Below, piece by piece: positions 30,055 to 39,412 of a DNA stretch of 64,000 bases. A model generated the notes under the pieces. That model ran no database searches. It was not told the DNA's origin and saw nothing but the letters and a program-made list of their open reading frames with translations. Numbering within the stretch: the first letter of the stretch is position 1; the number at the start of each line of letters is the position of its first letter. Source of the DNA: Symbiodinium natans (taxonomy: Eukaryota; Sar; Dinophyceae; Suessiales; Symbiodiniaceae); the NCBI GenBank assembly GCA_905221605.1, contig CAJNDS010002250.1:15001-79000 (forward strand). The letters run 5' to 3'. Position numbers and translations under genes: made by a program.

Positions 30055-30346
30055 TTAAGCCATTGCGGTCTTAGGGTTCTTCGGGTTGCGCTGTAGACAT
30101 CCATATCTGGGCCTCGCCCTGCCTAGACCCCACAAGACCTTGCCTTTGAGAGCCCTGAGTTCCTTACAAAATCGAAAATTCAAGGTCTTGCCGGGGCCGG
30201 AGGCGACCTTCCCCAAAAACCCTTGAAAGAGGGTCTAGGGTTTAGGGTTTAGGGTTTAACCCTAAACCCTAAGCCCTAAACGAATCGAGACCCCTACCTG
30301 GGACATGCGTCGCAAATCAACCAGGCGCGAGCTGAGAGCCAAGTTG
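30055..30346 (-). CDS. Two-exon gene fragment split by a telomeric hairpin intron
   Basis: Exon A (about 30346-30298) reads LALSSRLVDLRRMSQ and ends at CAG|GTAGGGG. Exon B (30207-30055) starts after GGGGAAG with VASGPGKTLNFRFCKEL and stays open to TAA at 30055-30057. The exons join in phase 0. The 90-bp intron (30208-30297) is essentially TTTAGGG units joined head-to-head to CCCTAAA units. Only the first half of exon B looks truly coding. No family recognised. Confidence 0.4.
30208..30297 (-). repeat. Head-to-head telomeric hairpin, possible intron
   Basis: On the + strand TAGGGTTTAGGGTTTAGGG passes through TTTAACCCTAAACCC with a TTAA centre, a near-perfect palindrome of two telomeric arrays. 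Minus-strand GT (30297) and AG (30208) borders coincide with changes from coding to non-coding. Confidence 0.6.
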
Positions 30347-30864
30347 CCCGGCAGCGCAGGTGTCAGGGTTTAGTTTGGGGTTTACGGGTTTAGGGTTAGG
30401 GGTTCAGGTACCCTTGCAATCACAGATTGGGCTGTGGGCAGGTAGTAAGGCTTCTGGCAGGTGTGGTACCCGGTTCGCAATAAGGTCAAGAGATGCTGTC
30501 AGCCTTGAAAGTGCTTAGGGCTTAGGCTCGACATCCTTCTCGACAACAAATGCTCTTGCGTGTTCGACTTTTGGGTTTGAGAGTTAGTTTAGGGCGATTC
30601 GGATTCAGAATCCTCGAAAGGCATGATTGCGGCTGCCCCGCTGACATGAATCGAGCTCCCATTCGTTTCCGGAATGAGGGAAACACCTCATATTCCCCTA
30701 TCTGAACCCTTTCAGGGATTCAGAAGGGGTACTTAACCCCCTCATTCCCTGCGAAGCACCAGATGGCTCCAAAGACCCGACAACTTTGGAGCTTGCCTGT
30801 ACCCCTGGCTCTCTTCTAGAAAATGCTGTGGCCTGGCCCCATGCTGGCTCCAAGCTCTATAGGG

Positions 30865-30918
30865 GTTTGGAGTTTAGGGCTTAGGGTTTAGGGTAAACCC
30901 TAAACCCTGACCCCTAAC
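30865..30918. repeat. Head-to-head telomeric junction
   Basis: TTTAGGGCTTAGGGTTTAGGG joins directly to TAAACCCTAAACCCTGACCC. Third such junction in the window; it adjoins the PPR exon at 30914-31057. Confidence 0.8.
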
Positions 30919-31057
30919 CTAGAAACTGACCTCTTGCAAACTCAACACCTGAAAAGGCCATGAACACGTGAGAGCAACTCTGCAACCACAGCTCAGAGCG
31001 TCCAAGCTGCTCAAACCACTTCTCAGCAGAGTCTGGGTCGCCTCCCTTGCAAACTCT
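30914..31057 (-). CDS. PPR exon, partial
   Basis: After acceptor CGAACCAG the minus strand reads RVCKGGDPDSAEKWFEQL and GRSELWLQSC. GDPDSAEKWFEQL is a clear PPR second helix. The frame stays open to TAG at 30914-30916, but coding character fades after about 30970, where TTTTCAG|GTGTTGAG could be a donor. A TTTAGGG patch follows on the right and the head-to-head junction lies on the left. Confidence 0.55.
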   Translation of the reverse strand, partial: RVCKGGDPDSAEKWFEQLGRSELWLQSCSHVFMAFSGVEFARGQFLG

Positions 31058-31059
31058 CT

Positions 31060-31619
31060 GGTTCGCTTAGGGTTTAGGCAAGGGTGTTGGGTAGCGGCCA
31101 ACAGAGCAAACCCACAAGCGAACCCGGCTACATGTCTCTACACCAGCTCTGCAAACCGACTTTCAGCACCTGCCCCCTGAAAAACTACGGCTGGATGGTG
31201 GAGGAGTGATCCGGTAAGGCTTAGGTGCCCGACGGCAAGACGGAGGCCAACATCTCTGACTCATGTGAAGGAACCTCGATATTTGCTCAAGAGCAGAATA
31301 ATTCAACCATATACTTGGTGAAGGTAGCAATGGTTGAAGCTGGGGCATGAGAAGCCTGCGTTTGCCAACAAGCAATGTTGACACAAGTGGCTTTCTCAGA
31401 TGCAGGCAACAAATAATGACAAGGACAGCGGCAGCAGAGTGATTAACTTAAAGATGAAAATCAGTGATGGCAACGGCGTCAATGGAAAGCTGGCTCAGGA
31501 TCTGTTGCGAGCAGATGTGAAGGGCACCAAAAGCGTGCAACAAAAAGACAAAAAACACGACAACATGCAGCATCCGGAACTGTCTAGGAGCACATCTGAA
31601 AACTCCAGCCTCAACCCTA
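31060..31619. other. No supported gene
   Basis: Anonymous DNA. A + frame at 31400-31633 (MQATNNDKDSGSRVINLKM...) is polar and open but runs into the adjoining transposon-like element. Confidence 0.35.
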
Positions 31620-31926
31620 ATGTGGTGTCCTGATTAGTGTGGGGGGGGCCCCCCGCCCCCCCCCCCCCCCCCCCCCCCACTAAATCCACCCCCGCAATAG
31701 TGTCACCAAAAAAAAGGACCCCCCCAAACTAATTTTCGGCCCCGGGCCCCCCCCCACCGGCTCCTCTTCATTTCCTCTTCGCTCCTCTTCCCTCTCCTCG
31801 AGACCCCGTCAATAAGCAGGGGTGAGGGGGGTTGTTGTTGTTCCCCCCCCCCATTTGTTATTCGAACAACAACCCCCCCCACTTGTTCTTCCCCCCCACT
31901 TGTTATTCGAACAACAACCCCCCCCC

Positions 31927-31934
31927 CTACTACC

Positions 31935-31969
<35 letters not shown>

Positions 31970-31987
31970 CACTACTACCATTACTAT

Positions 31988-32047
<60 letters not shown>

Positions 32048-32060
32048 CATTACGATTACT

Positions 32061-32097
<37 letters not shown>

Positions 32098-32152
32098 CTA
32101 CTACTACTACTCCTACTACTACTACTACTACTGCGACTACTACTACTGCTTA
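31927..32152. repeat. (CTA)n/(TAC)n microsatellite
   Basis: About seventy trinucleotide units, mostly CTA with CCA, CGA and ACG interruptions, inside the TIR element. Poly-Leu, poly-Tyr and poly-Val frames are artefacts. Confidence 0.95.
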
Positions 32153-32260
32153 CTAGTAGGGTTCAATCCAGGTTAAACTCTCCTGAAGCCCCCTTTGAAG
32201 CCCCCTCTCCAACCCCTGGAAACCAGGAGGGTGGATAAACCAGTTCTGTACTTTTCTGAC

Positions 32261-32800
32261 GTGCAATTGGGGGGGGGGCTGCGCCCCCCCCAACGCTCTC
32301 TACTTCTAGAAACAAAAACGCTCTCGTCTCTACTCCTCTGATCTTCGAATAATGAAATACAAAAAACAAAAGAAGATTCGAGGGGGGTAGAATTTAGAAT
32401 AAATTCCCTTCTCCCTTCTCCTCTGAGTTTTCGAGGAATGAAATACGAAAAACAAAAGAAGATTCGAGGGGGAAGGCTTGGAAGTGCAATTGGGGGGGGG
32501 CTGCGCCCCTCCCAACCCCCCCGCTCTCTACTTCTAGAAACAAAAACACTCTCGTCTCTACTCCTCTGATCTTCGAATAATGAAATACAAAAAACAAAAG
32601 AAGATTCGAGGGGGGTAGAATTTACAATAAAATCCCTTCTCCCTTCTCCTCTGAGTTTTCGAAGAATGAAATACGAAAAACAAAAGAAGATTCGAGGGGG
32701 GGTGGAATTTAGAATAAATTCCCTTCTCTCTCCTCCTCTGATTTCTCGAATAATGAAACACATAAAACAAAAAAAAAAGATTCGAGGGGGGTGGAATTTA
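32261..32800. repeat. 223-bp tandem duplication with ~90-bp subrepeats
   Basis: GTGCAATTGGGGGG starts units at 32261 and 32484. Within and after them, AAAACAAAAGAAGATTCGAG recurs five times. The 247-codon minus frame (32173-32916, PPRIFFCFSYF-type repeats) follows from this duplication and shows no protein family. Confidence 0.8.
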
Positions 32801-33011
32801 GAATACATTCCCTTCTCTCTTCTCCCTTCCTCCCACTCCGCATTCTCGCTTCTCCCTTCCTCCCACTCCCTCGTCTGTGATTTAAAATAAAGTCTACTTC
32901 TATAAACAGTCAACAAGTCCGGCTTCCAACGCTGAGCTATTGTTCTGGAAATCGCTCCAAGTTACCATACTGAGAAAACCAAATTCTTCTAGACCGCGTT
33001 CGCCTGATATA

Positions 33012-33310
33012 GTAGATGTCAGAGGGGGGGGGGAGGAACAACAACCTCTAGGAGGGGGGGGGGGGTGTTCTTCAAACAATCCAAGGGGGAGGGGGGGGAA
33101 CAATAACAACCCCCCCCCCCCCCCATCCCGTTATCTTCTAACTTCAGAGGGGAGGGGGGGGGGGGGGGCTGTTGTTCAACAACAAGTGGGGGGGGGGGGG
33201 AACAACAATCACCCCCCCCCCTCCGTCCCGCGATCTTCGAACTTCAGTGGGGGGGGGGGGGGGGTTGTTGTTCAACAACAAGTGGGGGGGGGGGAACAAC
33301 AACAACCCCC
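33012..33310. repeat. G-run/C-run tandem field with AACAACAA motifs
   Basis: Alternating G and C homopolymers of 8-18 bases separated by AACAACAA or TTGTTGTTC and ATCTTC(G/T)AACTTCAG, with a unit of about 100 bp. Forms the right internal arm of the TIR element. Confidence 0.85.
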
Positions 33311-33777
33311 CCCACCCCGCTATTGACGCGGTATGCTCTCCTCTTCCTCTCCCTCTCCTCTTAGGTAATTAAGCTCAGGTAAGCTCAGTCTTGTTCTCTT
33401 TTTTTCTCTCTTCCGAAACCCATGCCCGAAAATCTTTACTTTATTGTGGGGGGGGCAATCGAATTTTTGTCTCCTGAATAATTTTTGGAAAACTTTTCAT
33501 TATTGGGTCCAGACTAATCAGGATACGACACTACACCGGCCTCAAACACATGGCCTGGAGGGTTGGGCGTAGGGTTCGTTACATAGGGTTGAGGGTCTAG
33601 GGCTAGGGCTCATAGAAGGGGCCGTAGGGCTTAACCTTAAGACTGCACCGCAACCCGCCGCGGCCTTCGCGGCTGCCTCCATGAGCTTGCCGTAGGTCTT
33701 GCTGTTGGGCGCCACGCTGGCGGACTCCATCTCCTGGCTTCCGGGGCTTACCTTGCCCAGAGGGTCCATTTGTAGTA

Positions 33778-33842
33778 CTATTATGGAATTAGGTACCCCA
33801 AACCCTATTTAGTAGGGTTTTTGGGTCCCTAGTTCCATAATG
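33778..33842. mobile_element. Palindromic mini-element with telomere-like centre
   Basis: Arms ATTATGGAATTAGGTACCCC and GGGTCCCTAGTTCCATAAT fold into a hairpin of about 28 bp. The loop region reads AAACCCTATTTAGTAGGGTT, an inverted pair of telomere-like units. Single copy here. Confidence 0.65.
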
Positions 33843-33925
33843 GTAATGCAAATTGATCCTCTGGAGATCTCTGGAGACAGGCGACACAAAATCCGAAAAC
33901 TTGACGCCGGAGCCACAGCAACACT

Positions 33926-34153
33926 TTAAACCCCGGAAGATTCACCCCTGCGAACCATGCGTCCCACCACATACAACCGACAACGCAGGGCCCGACACAA
34001 GGCTGAACTGGACCCAGAACCTTGAACCCGCAAATACTGAAAACCCAAACACAGAAGCCCAGCAACTGAAGGGTCTGAGGGTGTGGGGCCGCGTGCGGCT
34101 GCTTCCTTGAACCACTTTTCAGCACCGGAGAGGTCGCCCGCGTTTGCATAGGC
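33926..34153 (-). CDS. PPR exon, partial
   Basis: A good acceptor (GTCTCTGTCTCTGCAG, AG at 34154-34155) precedes AYANAGDLSGAEKWFKEAA, the second half of a PPR repeat (YAxAGDLxGAEKWF). The frame remains open for 75 codons to TAA at 33926-33928, but the PPR character ends after AAARG (about 34085); the remainder may be intron read-through. Minus strand, like the other PPR pieces. Confidence 0.6.
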   Translation of the reverse strand, partial: AYANAGDLSGAEKWFKEAAARGPTPSDPSVAGLLCLGFQYLRVQGSGSSSALCRALRCRLYVVGRMVRRGESSGV

Positions 34154-34212
34154 CTGCAGAGACAGAGACGTTCGACAGGGGGCCAGGTTTCCGATTTGTG
34201 GGGTAGTTGGTC

Positions 34213-34275
34213 TCCTAAACCCTCAACCCTCAACCCTAAACCCTGAACCCCTAACCCTAAACCCTGAACCCTTAA
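34213..34275. repeat. Interstitial telomeric repeat, CCCTAAA orientation
   Basis: About eight degenerate units (CCCTCAA, CCCTGAA variants). Confidence 0.8.
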
Positions 34276-34279
34276 TCAT

Positions 34280-35079
34280 GAATGTTTAGCTCTAACTTCG
34301 ACAGATTTTCCGCGCGCGTCTTTTGCGACCAGGAAGGACAACGATAGGGGAACCAAAACCCCTCAACATGTAACGACTGTCCCGACCAAACTGAAGGTGT
34401 TGGGAGGCTGGCCCTCTGGTTTTAGGGCATGTCAGTGGGTTGGATTGTTGTCGTGGGCCCGGGACGGGCATGAGCTGTAGAACGACAAACAAAAGGCGAA
34501 AGACGCCCCAGGTTACTTCAGCGCCATGTGCATGTCCCACAGCATCCAACTCTCAGTCTGCAACGGGCCCTACTCCTGTTCCCACGCACTATCCCAAAGT
34601 CACCGTCTCAAGAGTACAGGAGATGGGACTTCCCCCTCAAATGCCCAGCGTCACAGGGCCAGAACGACATAAGTAAAGAGACAGCGAGAGAAGGAAGAGT
34701 GACAGAGAGAGAGAGAGAGAGCGCCTTCAGCACGGTGTTCCACATCACCCGCGGTGCCGGCGAAGGCGCGGCACGAAACCGCAATGCAGCGGCGGCGGAG
34801 TCACCGGCGATGGCCTCAGCAAGGCCCTTTGACAGGCAAGCCGTGACCCGCATGGACCCTGAAGCCACACAACGTCTAAGCCTAAGGACTGACTTTCGCA
34901 CAGCGCCGAGTATCGGATGGTTGCTACAGATCGATCAGATCACAATGCCCCCCAGTGGTCGATGCCGCTCTTGAGAAGTTGATCCCCGTTGTACAGACAC
35001 AATGTGGGGCGCTTTAGTCGATGCGAGCTTTGCACAGAGCCCTTGAAGACGGCTTGGGTGGCATCAGCCTCGCCGACAT
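34280..35079. other. Mostly non-coding; possible decayed PPR at 34720-34815
   Basis: A (GA)n tract at 34705-34722 is followed on the + strand by FSTVFHITRGAGEGAARN, which recalls a degenerate PPR helix pair. The open + frame 34528-34974 covers it. Confidence is low. Confidence 0.25.
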
Positions 35080-35181
35080 GGGGGTTTACGACAATACGGG
35101 ACCCCTACCATAGACCGCCGAATAGTAGGATCCCACTATGTAACGGACCCCAATAAGCTACCCCTAATATCGCAAACTCCC
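35080..35181. mobile_element. MITE-like element, family G copy 1
   Basis: A 102-bp element with ends GGGGGTTTACGACAATA and TATCGCAAACTCCC (inverted, diverged). Interior AATAGTAGGATCCC and ATAAGCTACCCCT parallels 57698-57803 and, reversed, 45426-45531. Confidence 0.6.
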
Positions 35182-35340
35182 GCATGCAGGCCCGGATCCG
35201 GGATACAACGGAGCGAATGCAAAATGAATAATAATAGTGGCCGGAAAATTTAGGGACCCTATAGAATTATGCTATTAACATCCCCGAGACCCTAGTAAAA
35301 TTATTAAAGCCCTCATATTACCCCACTGGGAGCCCGTGTG

Positions 35341-35475
35341 ATGGACATCGGGGGGCCACTTCCTCGCCAGATCTTCGTCAAGACGTTGGCTGGTAAGACC
35401 GACACACTGACTGGGCGTGAGGGCGCCGGACATCGCTGGCAACTTCACGATTGGAGTTTAGGGTTTAGGGTTTAG
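35341..35475 (+). pseudogene. Ubiquitin N-terminal fragment, degenerate
   Basis: In the + frame from ATG at 35341 the sequence QIFVKTLAGKTDTL (35368-35409) matches the start of ubiquitin (QIFVKTLTGKTITL) except for A and D. The initiator Met is replaced by Arg (CGC), the preceding residues are unrelated, and similarity is lost after TLT. The frame ends in the adjacent TTTAGGG array at 35473-35475. Only the first beta-hairpin survives and the conjugating C-terminus is absent, so this is a relic or captured piece of a polyubiquitin gene. Confidence 0.65.
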
Positions 35476-35516
35476 GGTTTAGGGTTTAGGGTTTAGGGTT
35501 TAGGGTTTGGGGTCCA
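35456..35516. repeat. Interstitial telomeric repeat, TTTAGGG orientation
   Basis: Eight units, immediately right of the ubiquitin relic. To its right the minus strand at 35540-35600 reads SSATKTLLAELNGLVRL and TGA, a possible terminal exon of unknown family. From 35601 to 36424 only an AT-rich microsatellite (35705-35770) and anonymous DNA are seen. Confidence 0.85.
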
Positions 35517-36427
35517 AGGTTTGCCCCGAAAAAGGCTCAGAGCCGCACGAGCCCGTTCAGCTCAGCAAGCAGCGTCTTCGTCGCGCTGCTCCCTGACCCG
35601 AGATGACGGGAGGAGGCTTAAGATTTGAAGAACCTGCATCCTCAAAGTCGTACATGTCTAGGGCCTTGTATGTGGTGCATCAATAAATGACATGAGTACT
35701 AAATATGTATACATATATATATATATGTAACTGTAGAATATGGAAACTCCGTGTTATATATGTATATACACACATGCATCTCTTTCCTTGGAACAAAGAC
35801 TGGGACCAAATGAACCTTAGTTTGGGCTCATATAGCCGAAACATGTCAACAATAATCGTGCGCAACTAAGCACTTGCAGACATGTTAGAAGTACTGAGGA
35901 TTACCCCCTAAACCCTAAACTTAGGCTCTCAACCCTGTAAGATGAGACGATCACTGTAAACAGTTAGGGAGAAAGTCCAAGTCGGAAGGTGCGAAACATC
36001 TTGGACCGGCTTGCTTGCTTGATTGCTGGCAGAACGAACTTTGTTTTAACACAACAACGGGGCAAACAAAATGCACGTTCTGATCAAACAATATCGCTCA
36101 GGGTTTGCGGTAGGGGAGCTCAAACTCAACTGCAAAGACTGCGGAACTACGTACCTGCGATCTGCAGCGATGGGCTTTGGGTGTTCGGGAAATTGGGTTT
36201 TAGGGCTTAGGGTTCAGGGCCTAACTTAAATTTTCGAAGCACAAACCCTGAAATCCGACAGCCCACATTTAAACAAAAAACAACAAAAAACACATCATGA
36301 GAAAGCGTACGCAAACACGCACAACAGCTAAACACACAAGTTGCATTAAAACAAGGCTGACCTTCGGCACCGAATCTGCGACATCCCAGCGCGCACCTTT
36401 CTGGGGCTTTAGGGTCTCAGATTGATG

Positions 36428-36574
36428 GGTTAGGGTTTAGGGTTTAGGGTTTAGGGTTTAGGGTTTAGGGTTGGGGTTTAGGGTTTAGGGTTTAGGGTTT
36501 AGGGTTTAGGGTTGAGGGTTGAGGGTTTAGGGTTTAGGGTTTAAAGTTTAGGGTTTAGGGTTTAGGGTTTAGGG
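36428..36574. repeat. Long TTTAGGG array
   Basis: About twenty units, interrupted once near 36470 and with TTGAGGG variants. Confidence 0.95.
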
Positions 36575-36579
36575 GGGTC

Positions 36580-37105
36580 TGGGCCCGGGCGTGTATACGG
36601 TTGAAGCAGTTTGGGGCTAGGGAGGCCGAAGGGTAGGGTTCGCTGTAGCACTGGTTTAGGGTGTAGGAATATGTAGGAGGTCGGAGGAGTCTGGCTCTCC
36701 CAGATAGACAGCGTCGGCTTGGCTCCCAGCTTATCTTCAACGTAGGCTGTAAGGACTACGGTTCGGATTCTTTCATATTCGGATTCTTTCATATCAAAGG
36801 CTGTACAGCCATATACTAGTTCCTGCAATGTGGGAAAGATGTTTCTTTTTGGGATTACTTATCGTATAACCCCAAACCCAAAGAATGAAAACAATGTCAC
36901 ACTCACAACATCCCCTCCCCCATTGCAAGCAGCGGACCCCTTATGGAAATCGCTTTAAAGCCAACGAGTCCCATTGCAAGGGTCACAGGGTTTAGACCTC
37001 CAACACTTAAGCCCGAAATGCCTTGGGGCGGACTCATCTCAACTTACGGGTCCACTGCAGCAACAAAACGATGAGAGGGATCCCCCAAAAAACACCAAGA
37101 CCATA
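36580..37105. other. No supported gene
   Basis: Minus frames 36555-36828 are open with CGGATTCTTTCATAT duplicated at 36773 and 36789. No family recognised. Confidence 0.35.
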
Positions 37106-37107
37106 AA

Positions 37108-37530
37108 CCTTAAGCCCTAAACCCTAAACTCTATACCCTGAGCCCTAAACCCTAAACCCTAACACCTAAAACGCTGAACGAACTCGAGCCTTGAAGTCGA
37201 GCTAGAGCTGAAGGACAGCCCAGCGTAGCGCTTTTTGCCTTGGGGGTTGGGGTTTAGGGTTTAGGGTTTAGGGATTAGGGTTTAGGGTTTAGGGTTTAGG
37301 GTTTAGGGTTTAGGGTTGAGGGTTGAGGGTTGAGGGTTTAGGGTTTAGGGTTTGAAGCTTAGGGTGTAGGCATCACATCGCTGAATACCTGCTCTACAGC
37401 AGCCAGGGCCCTTGCTCATGAGAAGAAGCATGCGATAGACCTCCGGCCTACATGTCCGCTGCTTGCCATGAGGAGGTTTAGGGGTTAGCGTTTAGGGTTT
37501 AGGGTTCAGGGTTTAGGGTTTAGGGTTTTA
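37108..37530. repeat. Cluster of telomeric blocks, CCCTAAA then TTTAGGG
   Basis: CCCTAAA at 37108-37165; TTTAGGG with TTGAGGG at 37248-37352 and 37485-37528. The island 37380-37475 reads EVYRMLLLMSKGPGCCRAG on the minus strand (coding-like, unassigned). Degenerate TTTAGGG words continue to about 37780. Confidence 0.8.
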
Positions 37531-38164
37531 ATGGCCTCCGAACTGCTACCTCGCTGTAACATTGGGGGTTAGGGTTTAGGTCTTGCGGCTTAGGGTTGGG
37601 GGTTCAAGGTTTAGGGCTCACCTGTTCCTCGTTGGGATTTGGGAATTAGGCACCTTGCTCTATGCGGGGCACCATCTTTTCGGTGAGGTTTAGGGTTTTG
37701 GGTTTTTTGGGATTAGGGTGTTAGGGTTTTACGGGTTCAGGGTTTTGGGGTTTAGGGATTTCGGGTTTAAGGTTGAGGGTATTTACAGGTGACTTTTACA
37801 CTTGAGCCACTGATACAGAGGTTCGTGCGCAAACGCGACCTTTTTTTAGCTGATCCGTCTCAGAACTCAAGGAGTAGGACATAACACTGTGCACTCTTAT
37901 TTAATGGTATGACGGCACTACTCTTGTACAAATTCGTACAATACCAGAGCTGCATGCTAAACGTGCAAGCGCGATAAGCATCAAGTGTGCTGCATCCCTC
38001 ATCGGCCCGACGATAGGCTTTGTCCTTGCTATCCCTCAGGGTGCAGGGTTTTGGGGGTGTAGGCTTTTGGGCAGCCCTCATCCTAGTCCTCTCGGAGAGC
38101 CCCTCCCCCCCGCCTAAAGGAACTAAAAGCCGCGAGATATTCCCGGAAAAAGATGTGCGGGGTG

Positions 38165-38493
38165 CTACGGTCTTGCTTGAGTTTTGCCCTGCCTCTGGAT
38201 CAATCGGCCTTGCCCTGCCTCAAAGAACAGGTAGTTGCTACTTGCTAGCTTTGGTTGTTGCACCTCTCTACATCGGGGTTTCTGGTCCAATGGCCAACCG
38301 AAGGAGCCCATTTTGACTTCGAGCTGCTTTGAGCTCCAATTCGCGCGCTCAGAACACCTGCAAAGGACCCAAAGCTCGTGCAGGCACATGGCCGTCGCCC
38401 TTTCTGCCATAGGCTCGGCCACATCTTCTGTGGCCTCCATGCGGCTCCTGGTCGTCTCAAGCAGAATGCAGCCATCCGGCCATCCATGACGTG
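38165..38493 (-). CDS. Hypothetical terminal exon
   Basis: After a possible acceptor (CAGCGTTGAG) the minus frame is open for 108 codons to TAG (38165-38167): HGWPDGCILLETTRSRMEA, TEDVAEPMAERATAMCL and HELWVLCRCSERANWSS. Codon bias and composition are convincing. An upstream piece in another register (PDLVVAPSVHLRLVPDPLL, about 38580-38500) could be the preceding exon. Further upstream, 38645-38755 matches the leader of the plastid-gene array. No family recognised. Confidence 0.45.
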
Positions 38494-38644
38494 CTCAACG
38501 CTGGACATGAGCAGGGGGTCTGGCACCAAGCGAAGATGCACGGAAGGGGCAACCACGAGATCAGGCATCTCCCCGGGCATGTGTGTAGGTCCTCATGGGT
38601 CCTAGACCCATACTTCACGTCTCAGCTTCTGCCGTGCATCCAGA

Positions 38645-38755
38645 GACAGAGCTTCAAGCTGAAAATGGCCACCAAGTGGGCACGCCTGCAGCTGCTGCGA
38701 TCACCGCGGCACTGGCGAACGAGAAACACAGCAGGATGTTCCGCATGAATTGGCG
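38645..38755 (-). promoter_or_regulatory. Leader/trans-splice acceptor region shared with the plastid-gene array
   Basis: GCTGAAAATGGCC(A/G)CC(A/G)AGTGGGCA-type sequence and CTGCAGCTGCTGCGATCAC match 22705-22800 upstream of array copy 4. Read on the minus strand this gives GGCCATTTTCAG|CTTGA, the proposed acceptor, ahead of the hypothetical gene at 38165-38580. Confidence 0.5.
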
Positions 38756-38759
38756 TTCC

Positions 38760-39400
38760 TATTGGACGGATTGGACGGACGGTAACGCATTCCTCTTTAG
38801 CACCGTGTCTCTCGACACATCGTGTCGCCGCAAAATAGCATTTGATGTTCGTCTTCGGCACTTCGTTGTTCCCTTTCCACCAAAGGCTGTCCTTCCACGT
38901 CATGGCGGCGCATGGCCCTCTGCAGCCGCCATGGCCAAACTGGCAGGGTCAGTCTGCCATTACTGAAGAAGAGTCGCTTTCGAGCCGCACCTGCCTTCTT
39001 CCCACTTTCCGGCGTCTTCAAAGAGGTGCTGCCGTGCAGCATATCTTCCAGGCGCCGCAGGAACTCACTTTGACAGCTGCAACACCCCCGTGATCACGTC
39101 CAAAACAAAAACGGCGCAGCCGGCTCATGTGCTTCAGACAGCGGCTGCCTGCTCTGGCGTTGCTTCGCCCTGGCACGGAAAGGTACTCACAGAGGCTGCT
39201 GCTATTGTAACATCTTGGAAAATGCATGAAATCTAAACCGTACATCAAAAAAACCTTGAACTTAACCAGCTCAAAAAGGCGTTTTTGGAGGATTTAAACT
39301 CCAGCAAACGAAACATCCGACGACAGCTTTCTTCCGCCCAGAACACTAAATAAGCCCTAAATCCTGAACCCTAATTCCTTGAAGCCCTCGGCCTCGTCGT
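38760..39400. other. No supported gene
   Basis: Overlapping open frames on both strands (for example + 38595-38966, minus 38797-39042) without recognisable domains. Confidence 0.35.
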
Positions 39401-39412
39401 CTTAGCGGATAC

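Larger units (their letters stand above)
31620..33531. mobile_element. 1.9-kb TIR element, TA-flanked, non-autonomous
   Basis: The 23-bp ends match inverted at 19 of 23 positions, centred on CCTGATTAGT (left, 31629-31638) and ACTAATCAGG (right, 33513-33522), and both lie next to TA (31618-31619, 33532-33533), the target preference of Tc1/mariner-type elements. Further inverted arms lie inside: 31804-31862 pairs with 33272-33332 (GGGGAACAACAACAACCCCC and TATTGACG shared). The interior holds a (TAC)n tract, a 223-bp duplication and many G/C runs. No transposase frame is visible, so it would need help in trans. Confidence 0.7.

Noticed and set aside
31822-32238. Long poly-Leu, poly-Tyr and poly-Val frames
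   Set aside because: Direct translation of the (CTA)n microsatellite and flanking homopolymers.
32173-32916. 247-codon minus frame in the TIR element as a transposase
   Set aside because: It consists of a 223-bp tandem duplication giving repeated PPRIFFCFSYF segments, with no catalytic DDE/D pattern or DNA-binding motif.
35341-35475. Functional ubiquitin gene
   Set aside because: No initiator Met at the right place, similarity limited to residues 2-15, and no C-terminal di-glycine region.
35540-35600. Walker A motif of an ABC ATPase (SSATKTLLAELNG)
   Set aside because: The glycine-lysine core GxGKS/T is missing and the frame stops four codons later; retained only as an unassigned terminal fragment.
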